This document shows positions 9,434 to 18,256 of a stretch of DNA of 64,000 bases, piece after piece. This DNA is from JBBQUN01 sp963717115. Lineage in GTDB: Bacteria > Actinomycetota > Acidimicrobiia > Acidimicrobiales > SZUA-35. The notes under the pieces are model-generated. The model was not told the origin of the DNA. It saw only the letters and a list, made by a program, of their open reading frames with translations, and searched no databases. The DNA lies in NCBI GenBank assembly GCA_963717115.1, contig CAVQVO010000009.1, positions 62,001-126,000 on the forward strand. The letters are read 5' to 3'. Position 1 is the first letter of the stretch; every line of letters starts with the position of its first letter. The translations under genes and the position numbers were made by a program.

Positions 9434-10515
9434 GGTTGGGGCTCCCGGGGGGTGCTGGAGGGAATCGGGGCCTCGTCGTGCGGGCGAGGGCCGGGGTCGG
9501 GTGAGGCAGGCGTGGGTGAGGCAGGCGCGGCCGGGGTTCGGCCGGAGGGGTCGACGGGCAGGAAGGGTGCGAGGTTGCGGGCCATGCGGGCTTCCGCGGG
9601 CTGCTCGCCGGGGACGAACGTGGCCCCGGTGAGGCGTTCGTAGAGCTCGACGTAGCGCCGCGAGGTCTGGGCCCAGACGCTCGGGTCGAGGTCCGGGGGT
9701 GGCCCATCGCCCCGGTAGCCGGCCGCTCGCAGCGCCAGACGGACCGGTTCCTTGTCGAAGCCGTCGGGGGCCTGGCCGGACGCCAGACGGTCCTCGAGCG
9801 TCTCGAGCGACCAGTACCGCGACGAATCGGGGGTGTGCATCTCGTCGATCAGCAGCAGGCGTCCATCGGGGGCCAGGCCGAACTCGTACTTGGTGTCGGC
9901 GAGCACGAACCCGGCCCGTTCGGCGATCTCGGCCCCCCGGGCGAACACCGCGAGGGCCACGTCGACGACTCGCTCCCACCGTTGCGGATCGACCAGTCCC
10001 CGGGCGGCGACCTCGGCCACCGTGATCGGTTCGTCGTGCCCACCGTCGTGCGCCTTGGTGGTGGGGGTCACGATGGGTTTCGGCAGCGGCCCGTGGGGCG
10101 TCAGGCCGTCGGGCAGGGTGTGTCCGTAGAGTTCCCGCTCGCCGGCGAGGTACCGGGGCAGGACCGAGGTCGACGTGGACCCGGTCAGTCGGGCCCGGAC
10201 CACGACCTCGACCGGCAACGGTCGGGCATCGACGGCGATCAGCGCATTGGGGTCGGGAACGGCCACCACGTGGTTGTCGACCAGGTCGGCGGTCCGGTCG
10301 AACCACCAGGCCGCGAGTTGGTTGAGGACCTGCCCCTTGTGCGGGACCAGGCCGATCACCCGGTCGAAGGCGCTCAGCCGATCGGTGGTGACGAGGAGCC
10401 GTCGGCCCCCGGGAAGGGCCCACGATTCACGGACCTTGCCCGACCGGTGATCGGGCAGATCCACGTCGAAGCCGGCCAGGGTGGGGATCTCGTGATCGTG
10501 GGGGGGACGGGTCAC
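9430..10515 (-). CDS. purC: SAICAR synthetase
   Basis: 361 residues from GTG 10515. The core (residues about 10-320) has the signatures HRSGKVRESWALPGG, TDRLSAFDRVI and VLADTKYEFGL...DEMHTPDSSRYW, close to the longer PurC form (about 300 residues). Residues after about 325 form a Pro/Ser/Thr-rich tail of low complexity that is not part of the family core. The GTG start overlaps the purK stop (GTGA), and the stop overlaps the purF start. It joins CAIR with aspartate, the step after PurK/PurE. Confidence 0.94.
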   Translation of the reverse strand: MTRPPHDHEIPTLAGFDVDLPDHRSGKVRESWALPGGRRLLVTTDRLSAFDRVIGLVPHKGQVLNQLAAWWFDRTADLVDNHVVAVPDPNALIAVDARPLPVEVVVRARLTGSTSTSVLPRYLAGERELYGHTLPDGLTPHGPLPKPIVTPTTKAHDGGHDEPITVAEVAARGLVDPQRWERVVDVALAVFARGAEIAERAGFVLADTKYEFGLAPDGRLLLIDEMHTPDSSRYWSLETLEDRLASGQAPDGFDKEPVRLALRAAGYRGDGPPPDLDPSVWAQTSRRYVELYERLTGATFVPGEQPAEARMARNLAPFLPVDPSGRTPAAPASPTPASPDPGPRPHDEAPIPSSTPREPQP

Positions 10516-11607
10516 GGTCGGCTCCTCGTCGTCGCCGCCGGCGGGCGGGGCGTGGTGCGGGTGACGTGACCCATCTTGCGTCCGGGCCGGCTCTCGGACT
10601 TGCCGTAGACGTGGACCATGGCGTCGGGTTCGGCCAGCAGCAGGGGCACGGTGTCGATGTCGTCGCCGATGAGGTTGGTCATCGAGGCGTCGGCCCAGCG
10701 ATGGGTGGAACCGAGTGGGAGCCCGGACACGGCTCGCACGTGCTGTTCGAACTGCGAGACGACGCACGCCGCCTCGGTCCAGTGCCCCGAGTTGTGGACC
10801 CGCGGGGCGAACTCGTTGGCCAGCACCGAGCCGTCGTCGAGGACGAACAGCTCGAGTCCGAGGACGCCCACGTAGTCGAGGGCCTCGACCAGACGGCGGG
10901 CGGCATCGAGGGCGGCGTCGGTCGTCGGCTCGGCGACCGCCGCGGGGACCGTCGAGGTGCGCAGGATGCCGTCGCCGTGCACGTTGCGGACCGGGTCGTA
11001 GCAGCGGACCTCGCCGACCGCCGAACGAACGACGATGACCGAGACCTCGGCCACGAAGTCGACCAGGCCCTCGGCGACGAGCGGGACCGAGCCCAGCGAT
11101 GCGTACAGGTCGTCGGGGAGCGGGTCGCCGGAGACGGTGTCGACCCGGGCCTGCCCCTTGCCGTCGTAGCCGAGGCGCCGGGTCTTGACGACGGCCCGGC
11201 CACCGAGGCGTGCGACGGCGTCGACCAGGTCGGCCTGGGAGTCGACGGCGAGGAAGGGCGCGATGGGGATCCCGATGTCGGTGAGGAACGTCTTCTCGAC
11301 GAGCCGGTCCTGGGCCGTTGAAAGGGCTCGGCCGTCGGGCCGCACCGGCACCAGCTCGACGAGGGCGGCGACGGCGGCCTCGGGCACGTTCTCGAACTCG
11401 TAGGTGACCACGTCACAGCGCGACGCGAGATCGGCGAGGAGCGCGGCGTCGTCGTAGGCGCCGACCAGATGGCATCCGGCCACCTCGCGCGGCCGGGGCC
11501 TCGGGGTCGGGGTCGAGGACGACGGTCGGCAGGCCCAGGCGGGCCGCCGCCATCGCCAACATGCGGCCGAGCTGTCCGCCCCCGAGGATCCCGACCGTCG
11601 GTGCCAT
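10512..11607 (-). CDS. purK: N5-CAIR synthetase, reading frame broken by one base
   Basis: ATP-grasp enzyme using bicarbonate to make N5-CAIR. The start ATG 11607 overlaps the purE stop (TGATG), and the first about 40 residues (VGILGGGQLGRMLA...VVLDPDPEAPAA) are normal PurK. The frame then shifts at about 11487, where one extra base sits in the run reading GCGCGAGGTGG. The remaining 323 codons (from VAGCHLVGAYDD to the end, with TYEFENVP, KTRRLGYDGKGQ and EFAPRVHNSGHWTEAA) are complete and well conserved. Every other gene of the operon is intact, so a base-calling error or a very recent mutation is likelier than an old pseudogene. If real, translation from the internal GTG 11483 would lack the nucleotide-binding N-terminus. 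Confidence 0.88.
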
Positions 11608-12137
11608 CAGGCGAGGCGGTCGTCGGTCGGCGGATCGACGGGGTGCAGGGCGACGGCGTCGCGTTGGTGGTTGCGCCAGGTCTCGAGCCGGTCGGCCAGG
11701 TCGGGATCGTGGAGGGCCAGCACCGCAGCCGCCAGCAGGGCGGCGTTGACCGCGCCCCCGCTGCCGATGGCCAACGTCCCCACCGGGACCCCGGCGGGCA
11801 TCTGGACGATGGAGAGCAGCGAGTCCTGGCCCGACAGGGCACGCGACTCCACGGGCACCCCGAACACCGGTAGCGCGGTCAAGGCCGCGACCATTCCGGG
11901 CAGGTGGGCCGCTCCGCCGGCACCGGCGATGATGACCTGGTGACCGGCCGCCTTGGCGTTTCGGGCGAAGTCGTACATGCGGTCGGGGGTGCGATGGGCC
12001 GAGACGATCCGAGCGTCGACCGACACGCCGAGCGAGTCGAGCGTGGCGACTGCGTGCCGCATGGTGGGCCAGTCGGACTGGCTCCCCATGATGACCACGA
12101 CCTGTGCCGCGCTCGTGTCCCCCGGCTGCCCAACCAC
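11607..12137 (-). CDS. purE: N5-CAIR mutase, class I PurE
   Basis: 176 residues from GTG 12137; the open frame extends to 12221 but the family begins near VVVIMGSQSDWPTM. The signatures MGSQSDW, SAHRTPDRM and IAGAGGAAHLPGM are those of class I PurE, which moves the carboxyl group of N5-CAIR made by PurK to give CAIR. The serine and histidine of SAH and the GAGGAAHL loop form the active site. It follows purQ by 10 bases and overlaps purK by one base. Confidence 0.95.
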   Translation of the reverse strand: MVGQPGDTSAAQVVVIMGSQSDWPTMRHAVATLDSLGVSVDARIVSAHRTPDRMYDFARNAKAAGHQVIIAGAGGAAHLPGMVAALTALPVFGVPVESRALSGQDSLLSIVQMPAGVPVGTLAIGSGGAVNAALLAAAVLALHDPDLADRLETWRNHQRDAVALHPVDPPTDDRLA

Positions 12138-12147
12138 GCCCCCGATC

Positions 12148-12924
12148 CTAACGAGCCACGGCTCGGACTCCGGCCCGGAAGAGCGGGAGACATCGTCCCC
12201 GTTCGCCCCCGGGCCGCCCACGCAGGGGATCCTGCCGGTCGACGATGTGGTCCTCGGGGTGGGGCATCAGGCCGATGATCAGGCCCGACTCGTCACAGAT
12301 GCCCGCCACCGATCCGGCCGACCCGTTGGGGTTCGCCGGATAGGCGACGCCGGCGGGGGTCCCGTCGGCGTCGGCATAGCGGAGCACGACCCGGCCGGCG
12401 GCCTCGAGGGCCCCGAGGTCGTCGGCGACGAAGCGGCCTTCGCCGTGGGCCACGGGGCATCGCAGCGGCTCGGTCAGCTCGGAGGTCCAGACACAGTCGG
12501 AGGCGACCCCGCCGACCGGTTCGGCCGTGAGCGTGACCCAGCGACACTCGAAGTGGTGGGACGCGTTCTCGGTGAGCACGGCCCGGGTGTCGCCGCCGGG
12601 CAGCAGCCCGGCGCGAACCAGCGCCTGGAACCCGTTGCACACGCCGAAGATCGGGGTTTCGCGAGCGACGGCGTCGGCCAGCTGATCGGCGAACCATCCC
12701 GCCAGATCGAGACCCAGCAGGCGCCCGGCCCCGAGTGCGTCGCCGTAGCTGAAGCCCCCGGGGATGGCCAGGATCTGGTGATCGGCGAGCCGCACCTCGC
12801 CCGATCGCAGGGCGGTCAGCGGAACGCAGCTCGACTCGGCACCGGCGGCGTCGAACGCCAGCGCGAGGTCCTGGTCACGATTGGTGCCGAGGGCGACCGG
12901 GATGAGGACCTTGGGTTTCGTCAC
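12148..12924 (-). CDS. purQ: FGAM synthase glutaminase subunit
   Basis: 258 residues from GTG 12924, overlapping the purL stop as GTGA. Class I glutamine amidotransferase: nucleophile cysteine in GVCNGFQ, and a C-terminal MPHPEDH stretch supplying the His/Glu of the triad. The N-terminal VTKPKVLIPVALGTNRD and IPGGFSYGD are PurQ hallmarks. It channels ammonia to PurL to convert FGAR to FGAM. PurQ with a separate PurS normally works with a short PurL; here the PurS-like part is fused to PurL. Confidence 0.95.
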   Translation of the reverse strand: MTKPKVLIPVALGTNRDQDLALAFDAAGAESSCVPLTALRSGEVRLADHQILAIPGGFSYGDALGAGRLLGLDLAGWFADQLADAVARETPIFGVCNGFQALVRAGLLPGGDTRAVLTENASHHFECRWVTLTAEPVGGVASDCVWTSELTEPLRCPVAHGEGRFVADDLGALEAAGRVVLRYADADGTPAGVAYPANPNGSAGSVAGICDESGLIIGLMPHPEDHIVDRQDPLRGRPGGERGRCLPLFRAGVRAVAR

Positions 12925-15794
12925 TGCTGCTCCTCGGTCGAAGGCCGGTCGTGATGGACGTAGGCCTGCTCGACGGCGGCCAGGTCGAGGTCGATCGGAC
13001 CGATGACCACCCGGTCGGTGTCGACCACGGAGCCGACCCGCGACGCCCACGGGACCAGTTCCGCGAATCGATCGGCGTGCTCGGGTGCGACCTCGACCAG
13101 ATAGCGGCCGGCTCCCTCGCCGAACAGCACCTCGGGGTGGCCGGGCACCGTGAGCTCGATGCCGAGACGACCGGCGAAGGCCCATTCGGCGGCGGCCACG
13201 GCCAATCCACCCTCGGCGAGGTCGTGGGCGCTGCGTACGAGACCGGCACCGATCGCGGCCGCCAGTTCCCGATGGCGGTCGACGGCACCGGGCTCGATCT
13301 CGGGAACGGGACCGCCGAGGTCGTCGCCGATGACTTGATCGAGGTGCGAGCCACCGAGGGCCCCGACGAGCGGGCCGACCAGCCACACGTCGTCACCGGG
13401 CTCGACCAGACCGGTGAGCGGCACCGTCTCCAGGTCGCGGACGATCCCCAGGGCGGTGATGACCAGGGTCGGCGCGACGGGGTCGGGGGCGCCGCCCTCG
13501 GGCACGTAGACGTTGTAGAGCGAGTCCTTGCCCGAGACGAACGGTGCCCCGAAGGCGATGGCGGCATCGTGACAACCGCGGCAGGCCGCAACGAGTCCGC
13601 CGAGCGTGGCCGGATCGGTGGGATTGCCCCACCCGAAGTTGTCGAGCAGGGAGAGCTGGGTCGGATCGGCCCCGGCGACCACGGCGTTGCGGACCGCCTC
13701 GTCGATCACCGACCACGCCATGGCCTCGGGATCGAGCCGCCCGAGCACCGCATTGACCCCGATGCCGAGCACGACGCCCCGCCGGCCCGACGTCCCCGGC
13801 GGCACCAGCACCGTTCCGTCGGCCGGCCCGTCACCCTCGGGGCCGCCATAGGGCCGAACCAGCGTGCCTCCGAGCACCTCGTGATCGTAGGTCCGGATGA
13901 CCGCTTCGTTGGACCGGATCGAGGGGTGGGCCAGCAGGTCGAGCACGAGCGCAGCCGGGTCGGCGTCGTCGGGCAGGGCCCGTCGGGGTGGACGGGCACG
14001 GTCGACCGAGATCGCCGACATCGCCCGTTGGGGACGACCGTCGTGCAGGAACCCGCAATCGAGGTCGATCACCGGATCGTCGCCGTCGACCACCACGATC
14101 CGCCCCTCGCCGGTGAACTCGCCGATGACGGCGGCACCGACGCCCCACCGTTCGCAGAGCGAGAGCAGGGGTTCGGGATCGGCGGATGCGACGACCATGC
14201 GCTCCTGGGCCTCGGACAGCCAGACTTCCCAGGGCGCCAGTCCGGGGTACTTGCGCGGCACCAGGGCGAGATCGACCCTCGCGCCCAACTCCTCGGCCAT
14301 CTCCCCGACGGCCGACGACAACCCGCCGGCACCGCAGTCGGTCACGGCGCTGTAGAGGCCGGCATCACGGGCCGCCACGATGACGTCGATGAGCCCCTTC
14401 TCGACGATCGGGTCGCCGATCTGCACCGACGATCCGGCCACCTCGGCGGTCTCGACGCCCATGGTCTGCGACGAGAACGTCGCCCCGCCGACACCATCTC
14501 GTCCGACGGCTCCTCCCATCACCACGATGCGATCGCCCGCCCTGGCGCTCGTCGGATTGGACCCGTGGGGCAGGAGGCCCAGACAGCCGGCGAACACGAG
14601 CGGTGTGGTCGTGTAGGCCGGATCGTGGACGATGGCCCCGGCGATGTTCGGAACGCCGATCTTGTTGCCGTAGTCGCCGATCCCGGCGATGACCCCGGAC
14701 CGGATCCGCTGGGGGTGCAGGACCCCGTCGGGCAGCGACCCGGGGTCGGTGTCCTCGGGTCCGAAGCACAGGATGTCGGTCAGGGCGATCGGCTTGGCGG
14801 AGACGCCCAGGATGTCGCGGACCACCCCGCCAACACCGGTATTGGCCCCGCCGAAGGGTTCGATGGCCGAGGGATGGTTGTGGGTCTCGGCCTTGATGGC
14901 CAGGTCCCAACCGTCCTCGAAGGCGACGATCCCGGCGTTGTCGACGAACGCCGAACGGACCCAGGGAGCGGCGACGGTGTCGGTGGCCGACCGCAGGAAC
15001 GTCTTCATGAGGCTGTCGATGGTCTCACCGGTGTCGAGCGTGATCCGTCCGGTGAAGGTCTTGTGGGCGCAGTGCTCGGACCAGGTCTGGGCCAGCATCT
15101 CGAGCTCGGCATCGGTGGGTTCACGGCCGATCCCGGCGAAGTGATCCCGGATCACGACCATCTCCTCGGGATCGAGCCCGAGGCGGCGCCGCCGGTTGAC
15201 CTCGGCCAGCCCCGCGGCGTCGAGACCGATCAGGGCGACGTGGGTGGTGTGCTCGGCATCGGCGTGATCGTCGGTGAAGGCGGCGGCGAGCGAGTCGAGC
15301 GCCCACCGTTCGATGACGTCGTTGTGGAGGACCCGTCGGGCCAGCGAGTCGATCAGCACCGGGTCGAGGCGGCCGCCGCGGGGATGGACCACCCAGCGCT
15401 GCCCCATCGTCGCGGCCTCGACCGGCAGGCCGAGCTCGTGAGCACTTCGCACGAGCTCGGCGCCCTCACGATCGGTCACACCGGGGCGGAGCCCGGTCTC
15501 GATGACGAGGGGTCGATCCGGGTGGCCGTCGGCCTCGGGGGGTCCGGACCGCCACCACTGGCCGACCGGATCGACCAGCAGCGCCTCGGCCAGCCTTTCG
15601 ACCTGTCCGTCGGACAGATCGCCGCGCACGTGCACGAGGTCGAACCGTTCGATCGATTCGATCGGGAGGTCGAACAGCTGGGCCCGGCGAAGTGGACCGT
15701 CGGGCCCCGCGTCGAACGAACCCGGCCCAATGACGATGACATGCTCACGGCCCACGTCCCAAGGATGGGCGGGAATGGCGCGCTTGCCGCTCAT
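12921..15794 (-). CDS. purL: FGAM synthase with fused N-terminal PurS-like region (PurSL)
   Basis: 957 residues from ATG 15794 (GGAG 11 bases upstream); a TTG at 15803 would add three residues. Residues about 20-190 resemble duplicated PurS-type half-domains (VHVRGDLSDGQVERLAEAL and VIETGLRPGVTDREGAELV). From about 215 the PurL body has QTWSEHCAHKTF, KAETHNHPSAIEPFGGANTG and VSGKDSLYN. The length fits the 950-1000-residue PurSL type rather than the 740-residue small PurL; it still uses a separate PurQ encoded next to it. It is the first gene of the purine operon; no clear promoter was recognised in the about 90 bases before it. Confidence 0.94.
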   Translation of the reverse strand: MSGKRAIPAHPWDVGREHVIVIGPGSFDAGPDGPLRRAQLFDLPIESIERFDLVHVRGDLSDGQVERLAEALLVDPVGQWWRSGPPEADGHPDRPLVIETGLRPGVTDREGAELVRSAHELGLPVEAATMGQRWVVHPRGGRLDPVLIDSLARRVLHNDVIERWALDSLAAAFTDDHADAEHTTHVALIGLDAAGLAEVNRRRRLGLDPEEMVVIRDHFAGIGREPTDAELEMLAQTWSEHCAHKTFTGRITLDTGETIDSLMKTFLRSATDTVAAPWVRSAFVDNAGIVAFEDGWDLAIKAETHNHPSAIEPFGGANTGVGGVVRDILGVSAKPIALTDILCFGPEDTDPGSLPDGVLHPQRIRSGVIAGIGDYGNKIGVPNIAGAIVHDPAYTTTPLVFAGCLGLLPHGSNPTSARAGDRIVVMGGAVGRDGVGGATFSSQTMGVETAEVAGSSVQIGDPIVEKGLIDVIVAARDAGLYSAVTDCGAGGLSSAVGEMAEELGARVDLALVPRKYPGLAPWEVWLSEAQERMVVASADPEPLLSLCERWGVGAAVIGEFTGEGRIVVVDGDDPVIDLDCGFLHDGRPQRAMSAISVDRARPPRRALPDDADPAALVLDLLAHPSIRSNEAVIRTYDHEVLGGTLVRPYGGPEGDGPADGTVLVPPGTSGRRGVVLGIGVNAVLGRLDPEAMAWSVIDEAVRNAVVAGADPTQLSLLDNFGWGNPTDPATLGGLVAACRGCHDAAIAFGAPFVSGKDSLYNVYVPEGGAPDPVAPTLVITALGIVRDLETVPLTGLVEPGDDVWLVGPLVGALGGSHLDQVIGDDLGGPVPEIEPGAVDRHRELAAAIGAGLVRSAHDLAEGGLAVAAAEWAFAGRLGIELTVPGHPEVLFGEGAGRYLVEVAPEHADRFAELVPWASRVGSVVDTDRVVIGPIDLDLAAVEQAYVHHDRPSTEEQQ

Positions 15795-15872
15795 CGTCGA
15801 CAAAACTCCGGCAAGATTTCGGCCTTCGGGTGCCGGTCACCGTCGCGTCCCCACCGCACGGGTTGGTGCCGG

Positions 15873-15878
15873 TACGGT
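15873..15878 (+). promoter_or_regulatory. Possible -10 element (TACGGT) for the HAD phosphatase gene
   Basis: TACGGT lies 8 bases before GTG 15887 and there is no SD, matching the leaderless pattern seen at many genes here. No -35 was recognised. It helped choose the start codon. Confidence 0.35.
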
Positions 15879-15886
15879 GGGTGGCC

Positions 15887-16540
15887 GTGGCTCCCTCGTT
15901 CGTCTTCGGTGTCGATCTCGATGGCGTCTGCGCCGACTACACGCTCGGCTTCCGGGCCGTCGTCGCCGAGGCGAAGGGGGTCGATCCCGATTCCCTGCCC
16001 GAGGAGCGATCGTGGGGCTTCGACGAATGGGGGCTCGACGAAGCCGAGTTCGCCCGCCTGCACCGGTACGCCGTCACCGAGCGACGCCTCTTCCGGACCC
16101 TGCCGACCATCGAGGGGTGTGCCGAGGCGCTGTGGCGGCTCTCCGACGCCGGGGTCTGGATCCGGATCATCACCCACCGGCTCTACACCAACTGGGGTCA
16201 CGCCGAGGCCGTCGCCGACACCGTGGCCTGGCTCGACGACGTCCGGATCCCCTACCGCGACATCTGCTTCCTCGGGGCCAAACCACAGGTCGAGGCCGAC
16301 GTGTACATCGACGACGCCCCCCACAACGTCGATGCGCTCCGCGCCGCCGGCAACGACGTCATCGTGTTCGAGGCCCCCTACAACACCATGCTCGGCGGCC
16401 TCCGGGCCCGCACCTGGGGTGAGGTCGAGGCGATCGTGATCGAGCTGGCGGCGGCTCGGGGCGCGATCCAACCGCAACTCCCGGGGATCGACCCGGGGAC
16501 CGACCGGTTGTCACGGCGCAAGCGCCCGGGCGGAGTCTGA
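15887..16540 (+). CDS. HAD-family 5'(3')-deoxyribonucleotidase-like phosphatase
   Basis: 217 residues from GTG 15887; the frame is open from 15830 and GTG 15881 is another choice. The HAD nucleophile motif is FGVDLDGVCADYT, followed by motif II IITHR and a C-terminal AKPQVEADVYIDDAPHN holding the lysine and acidic motifs III/IV. This is the pattern of the NT5C/5'-nucleotidase (deoxy) group. The likely role is dephosphorylation of (deoxy)nucleoside monophosphates, fitting its position divergent from the purine operon, but the substrate is an inference. It converges on a small hypothetical gene. Confidence 0.8.
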   Translation: MAPSFVFGVDLDGVCADYTLGFRAVVAEAKGVDPDSLPEERSWGFDEWGLDEAEFARLHRYAVTERRLFRTLPTIEGCAEALWRLSDAGVWIRIITHRLYTNWGHAEAVADTVAWLDDVRIPYRDICFLGAKPQVEADVYIDDAPHNVDALRAAGNDVIVFEAPYNTMLGGLRARTWGEVEAIVIELAAARGAIQPQLPGIDPGTDRLSRRKRPGGV

Positions 16541-16565
16541 GGAAGGCGACGTGCGAACCGGCGCA

Positions 16566-16581
16566 GCGGTCGCCCGACCGC
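16566..16581. terminator. Short GC hairpin between convergent genes
   Basis: A perfect 6-bp stem GCGGTC/GACCGC with a four-base loop lies just after the HAD gene. There is no T-run, so intrinsic termination is only possible, not shown. Confidence 0.3.
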
Positions 16582-16599
16582 CTCGCCCGGCCTCGGGGA

Positions 16600-16863
16600 T
16601 CAGACGGCGGGCTGGCAATCGGCCGCGAGCGCGACCCGATCGAGGGTGTCACGCCACCAGACGAGTTCGACGACCGACTTGCCCGGCACGTCGGCGAGGA
16701 TCTCGTCGAGGAGCGTGGTCAGCGCGATCTCGGAGCCCGCTTCGAGGCGCAGATCGAGAAGGTGGTCGATGACCCGGCCCCGGTCGATCAGCTGGCCCGA
16801 GGTTGCGGCAGTCACATCGGCGGTCTGGAGTTCGGCGATCAGTTTCGACATCACGAGGTCCAT
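16600..16863 (-). CDS. Small hypothetical protein (87 aa)
   Basis: Start ATG 16863 is set by a strong SD, GGAGG eight bases upstream. The protein begins MDLVMSKLIAELQTADV and ends with a tryptophan pair (LVWWRDTL) and AADCQPAV. It looks soluble and mostly helical, with no signal peptide or membrane segment. No family is recognised. The strong SD and normal codon use argue for a real gene. Confidence 0.65.
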   Translation of the reverse strand: MDLVMSKLIAELQTADVTAATSGQLIDRGRVIDHLLDLRLEAGSEIALTTLLDEILADVPGKSVVELVWWRDTLDRVALAADCQPAV

Positions 16864-17119
16864 GGTGCCACCTCCGGAGCGCCCTTGGTGCATCACAGTG
16901 GCAGATGACCAACCCACGACCCCGTTCGATTCGGGCTCGATCCGACCCGGCCCTCGGACGGTACCGGGGCCTCACCAGGGATTTCCCGGTCCAGGCCCGG
17001 GGTGGAACGACTCAGCGCCGCCGCCGGCGGACCCATGCCGACACCACGAGATTTCTCGGAGGTGACGCACGCCCGTAACGCCATCGGCGGACTCGGCGAG
17101 CCCGCGGGTCACGTGTCGG

Positions 17120-18070
17120 TCAGGGCGTGACCACGACCGTCAGACCGATCGGCGCCCACTGGTAGAGCGCCGCCGCCTGGTCGTTGCGTTGCCGCACGCA
17201 GCCGCTCGACTGGAACGTCCCGAGTTGGGCCTCGGACTGCATGGGCACCCCGTTCGCATAGTTCGGGATCGAGTGGAACCCGATCGAGAGCCGGGTGCCG
17301 TGGGCGAAGCGCACCATGTGCCTCATCGTGATGCCGTCGTGACCGGCGAAGGCGACGAGGGACTTCGAGTAGACCTGGTAGCGGCCGGGGGCGGGCGTGT
17401 CGCGACGCCCCGAGACCAGGTAGGAGTTCACCACCCGGTCGTCACGGTCGACCCACCAGATCCGTTGCTGGGAGTTCGAGTAGACGACGCGGTGGCCGTA
17501 GCCCGAATTCGCCGGCGGTCGATCGAAGGTCGGGCCGGGCGGTGGCGGTGGTGGAACGGGGGACGCGGTGCCCGTCAGGGCCACGAACTCCGCCGACTCG
17601 CTGAAGCCGAGCAGGAGCCCGTTGCGGGCCAGCCCGTTGGTGACGAGCTCGACCCAGTAGGCGAACCCGTCGGGGTCGGGCTCACGACCGAGCACATTGC
17701 CGTAGATCACCCGGACGAAGTCGGGATCGGCCAGGGTCCCGTAGGTGGCCGTCCACTCCGAGGACACCATGAACTCGTCGGCGATGCGGGGAAGCGGTGT
17801 CCCGTCGACGTAGAGAGCGACCCAGTACTCGAGCCCGGCGGCATCGGGTTCGCGCAGGAACACCGCCCGGTAGAGCCGGACCACGCTGTCGCGGACGCCG
17901 GGGGCGACCTCGGCCGAGCTCGGGTCCTGCGCGGCGACCGGAGTGGGCGCGAGGAGCGAGCCCAGGGCGAGCGCGGCGACGACGAGCAGGAACAGGCCGT
18001 GGAGCCGGGAGCGGGAACGTGGGGAGCGGGAGTCCGCAGGCGGCGGGCAATGGCAGGGGGGCGATGACAT
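17120..18070 (-). CDS. Secreted L,D-transpeptidase (YkuD type) with N-terminal DUF4214 region
   Basis: 316 residues from ATG 18070; GTG 18115 would add 15 residues and neither start has an SD. A hydrophobic segment at about 23-42 ending in PVAAQD reads as a cleavable signal peptide. Residues about 55-155 form two DUF4214-like repeats (RLYRAVFLREPDAAGLEYW and VIYGNVLGREPDPDGFAYW). After a proline-rich linker comes a YkuD-like domain with H of GFHSIPN and the active-site block SSGCVRQRND. The family makes 3-3 cross-links in peptidoglycan or attaches proteins to it. DUF4214 is often found in surface proteins of this bacterial group; here it may position the enzyme at the wall. Confidence 0.85.
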   Translation of the reverse strand: MSSPPCHCPPPADSRSPRSRSRLHGLFLLVVAALALGSLLAPTPVAAQDPSSAEVAPGVRDSVVRLYRAVFLREPDAAGLEYWVALYVDGTPLPRIADEFMVSSEWTATYGTLADPDFVRVIYGNVLGREPDPDGFAYWVELVTNGLARNGLLLGFSESAEFVALTGTASPVPPPPPPGPTFDRPPANSGYGHRVVYSNSQQRIWWVDRDDRVVNSYLVSGRRDTPAPGRYQVYSKSLVAFAGHDGITMRHMVRFAHGTRLSIGFHSIPNYANGVPMQSEAQLGTFQSSGCVRQRNDQAAALYQWAPIGLTVVVTP

Positions 18071-18241
18071 GTGATCGTGGCGGGAGGCGCGGCTGGGACG
18101 ATCGGACAGACGCACCCGTTCAGAATGCCAGGCGGCCTCGCCGGAGCCACGGTTCTCCCGACGGATTTCATGCGACCGTCACCGACGGGACACCTCGACC
18201 CGATGATGGCCCGACACCGCCGAGAATCCGAGGCGTACCGT

Positions 18242-18247
18242 TAGCAT
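18242..18247 (+). promoter_or_regulatory. Probable -10 element (TAGCAT) of the ktrB-ktrA operon
   Basis: TAGCAT sits 9 bases before the ktrB ATG, with no SD between, so the transcript would carry a leader of only a few bases. No convincing -35 is visible. Confidence 0.4.
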
Positions 18248-18256
18248 TCGCCTTCA

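Noticed and set aside
8003..10423. An 806-residue PurF with a long N-terminal extension
   Set aside because: The extra 330 codons are a shadow of purC; PurF begins at ATG 9433 just before its catalytic Cys15.
12951..16439. A 1,162-codon plus-strand frame opposite purL and purQ
   Set aside because: Shadow frame caused by codon bias; it ends inside the HAD gene in the wrong frame and has no recognisable domain.
16921..16938. CCCGTTCGATTCGGG looks like a tRNA T-arm
   Set aside because: No matching acceptor stem, D-arm or anticodon arm lies at the right distance on either strand.
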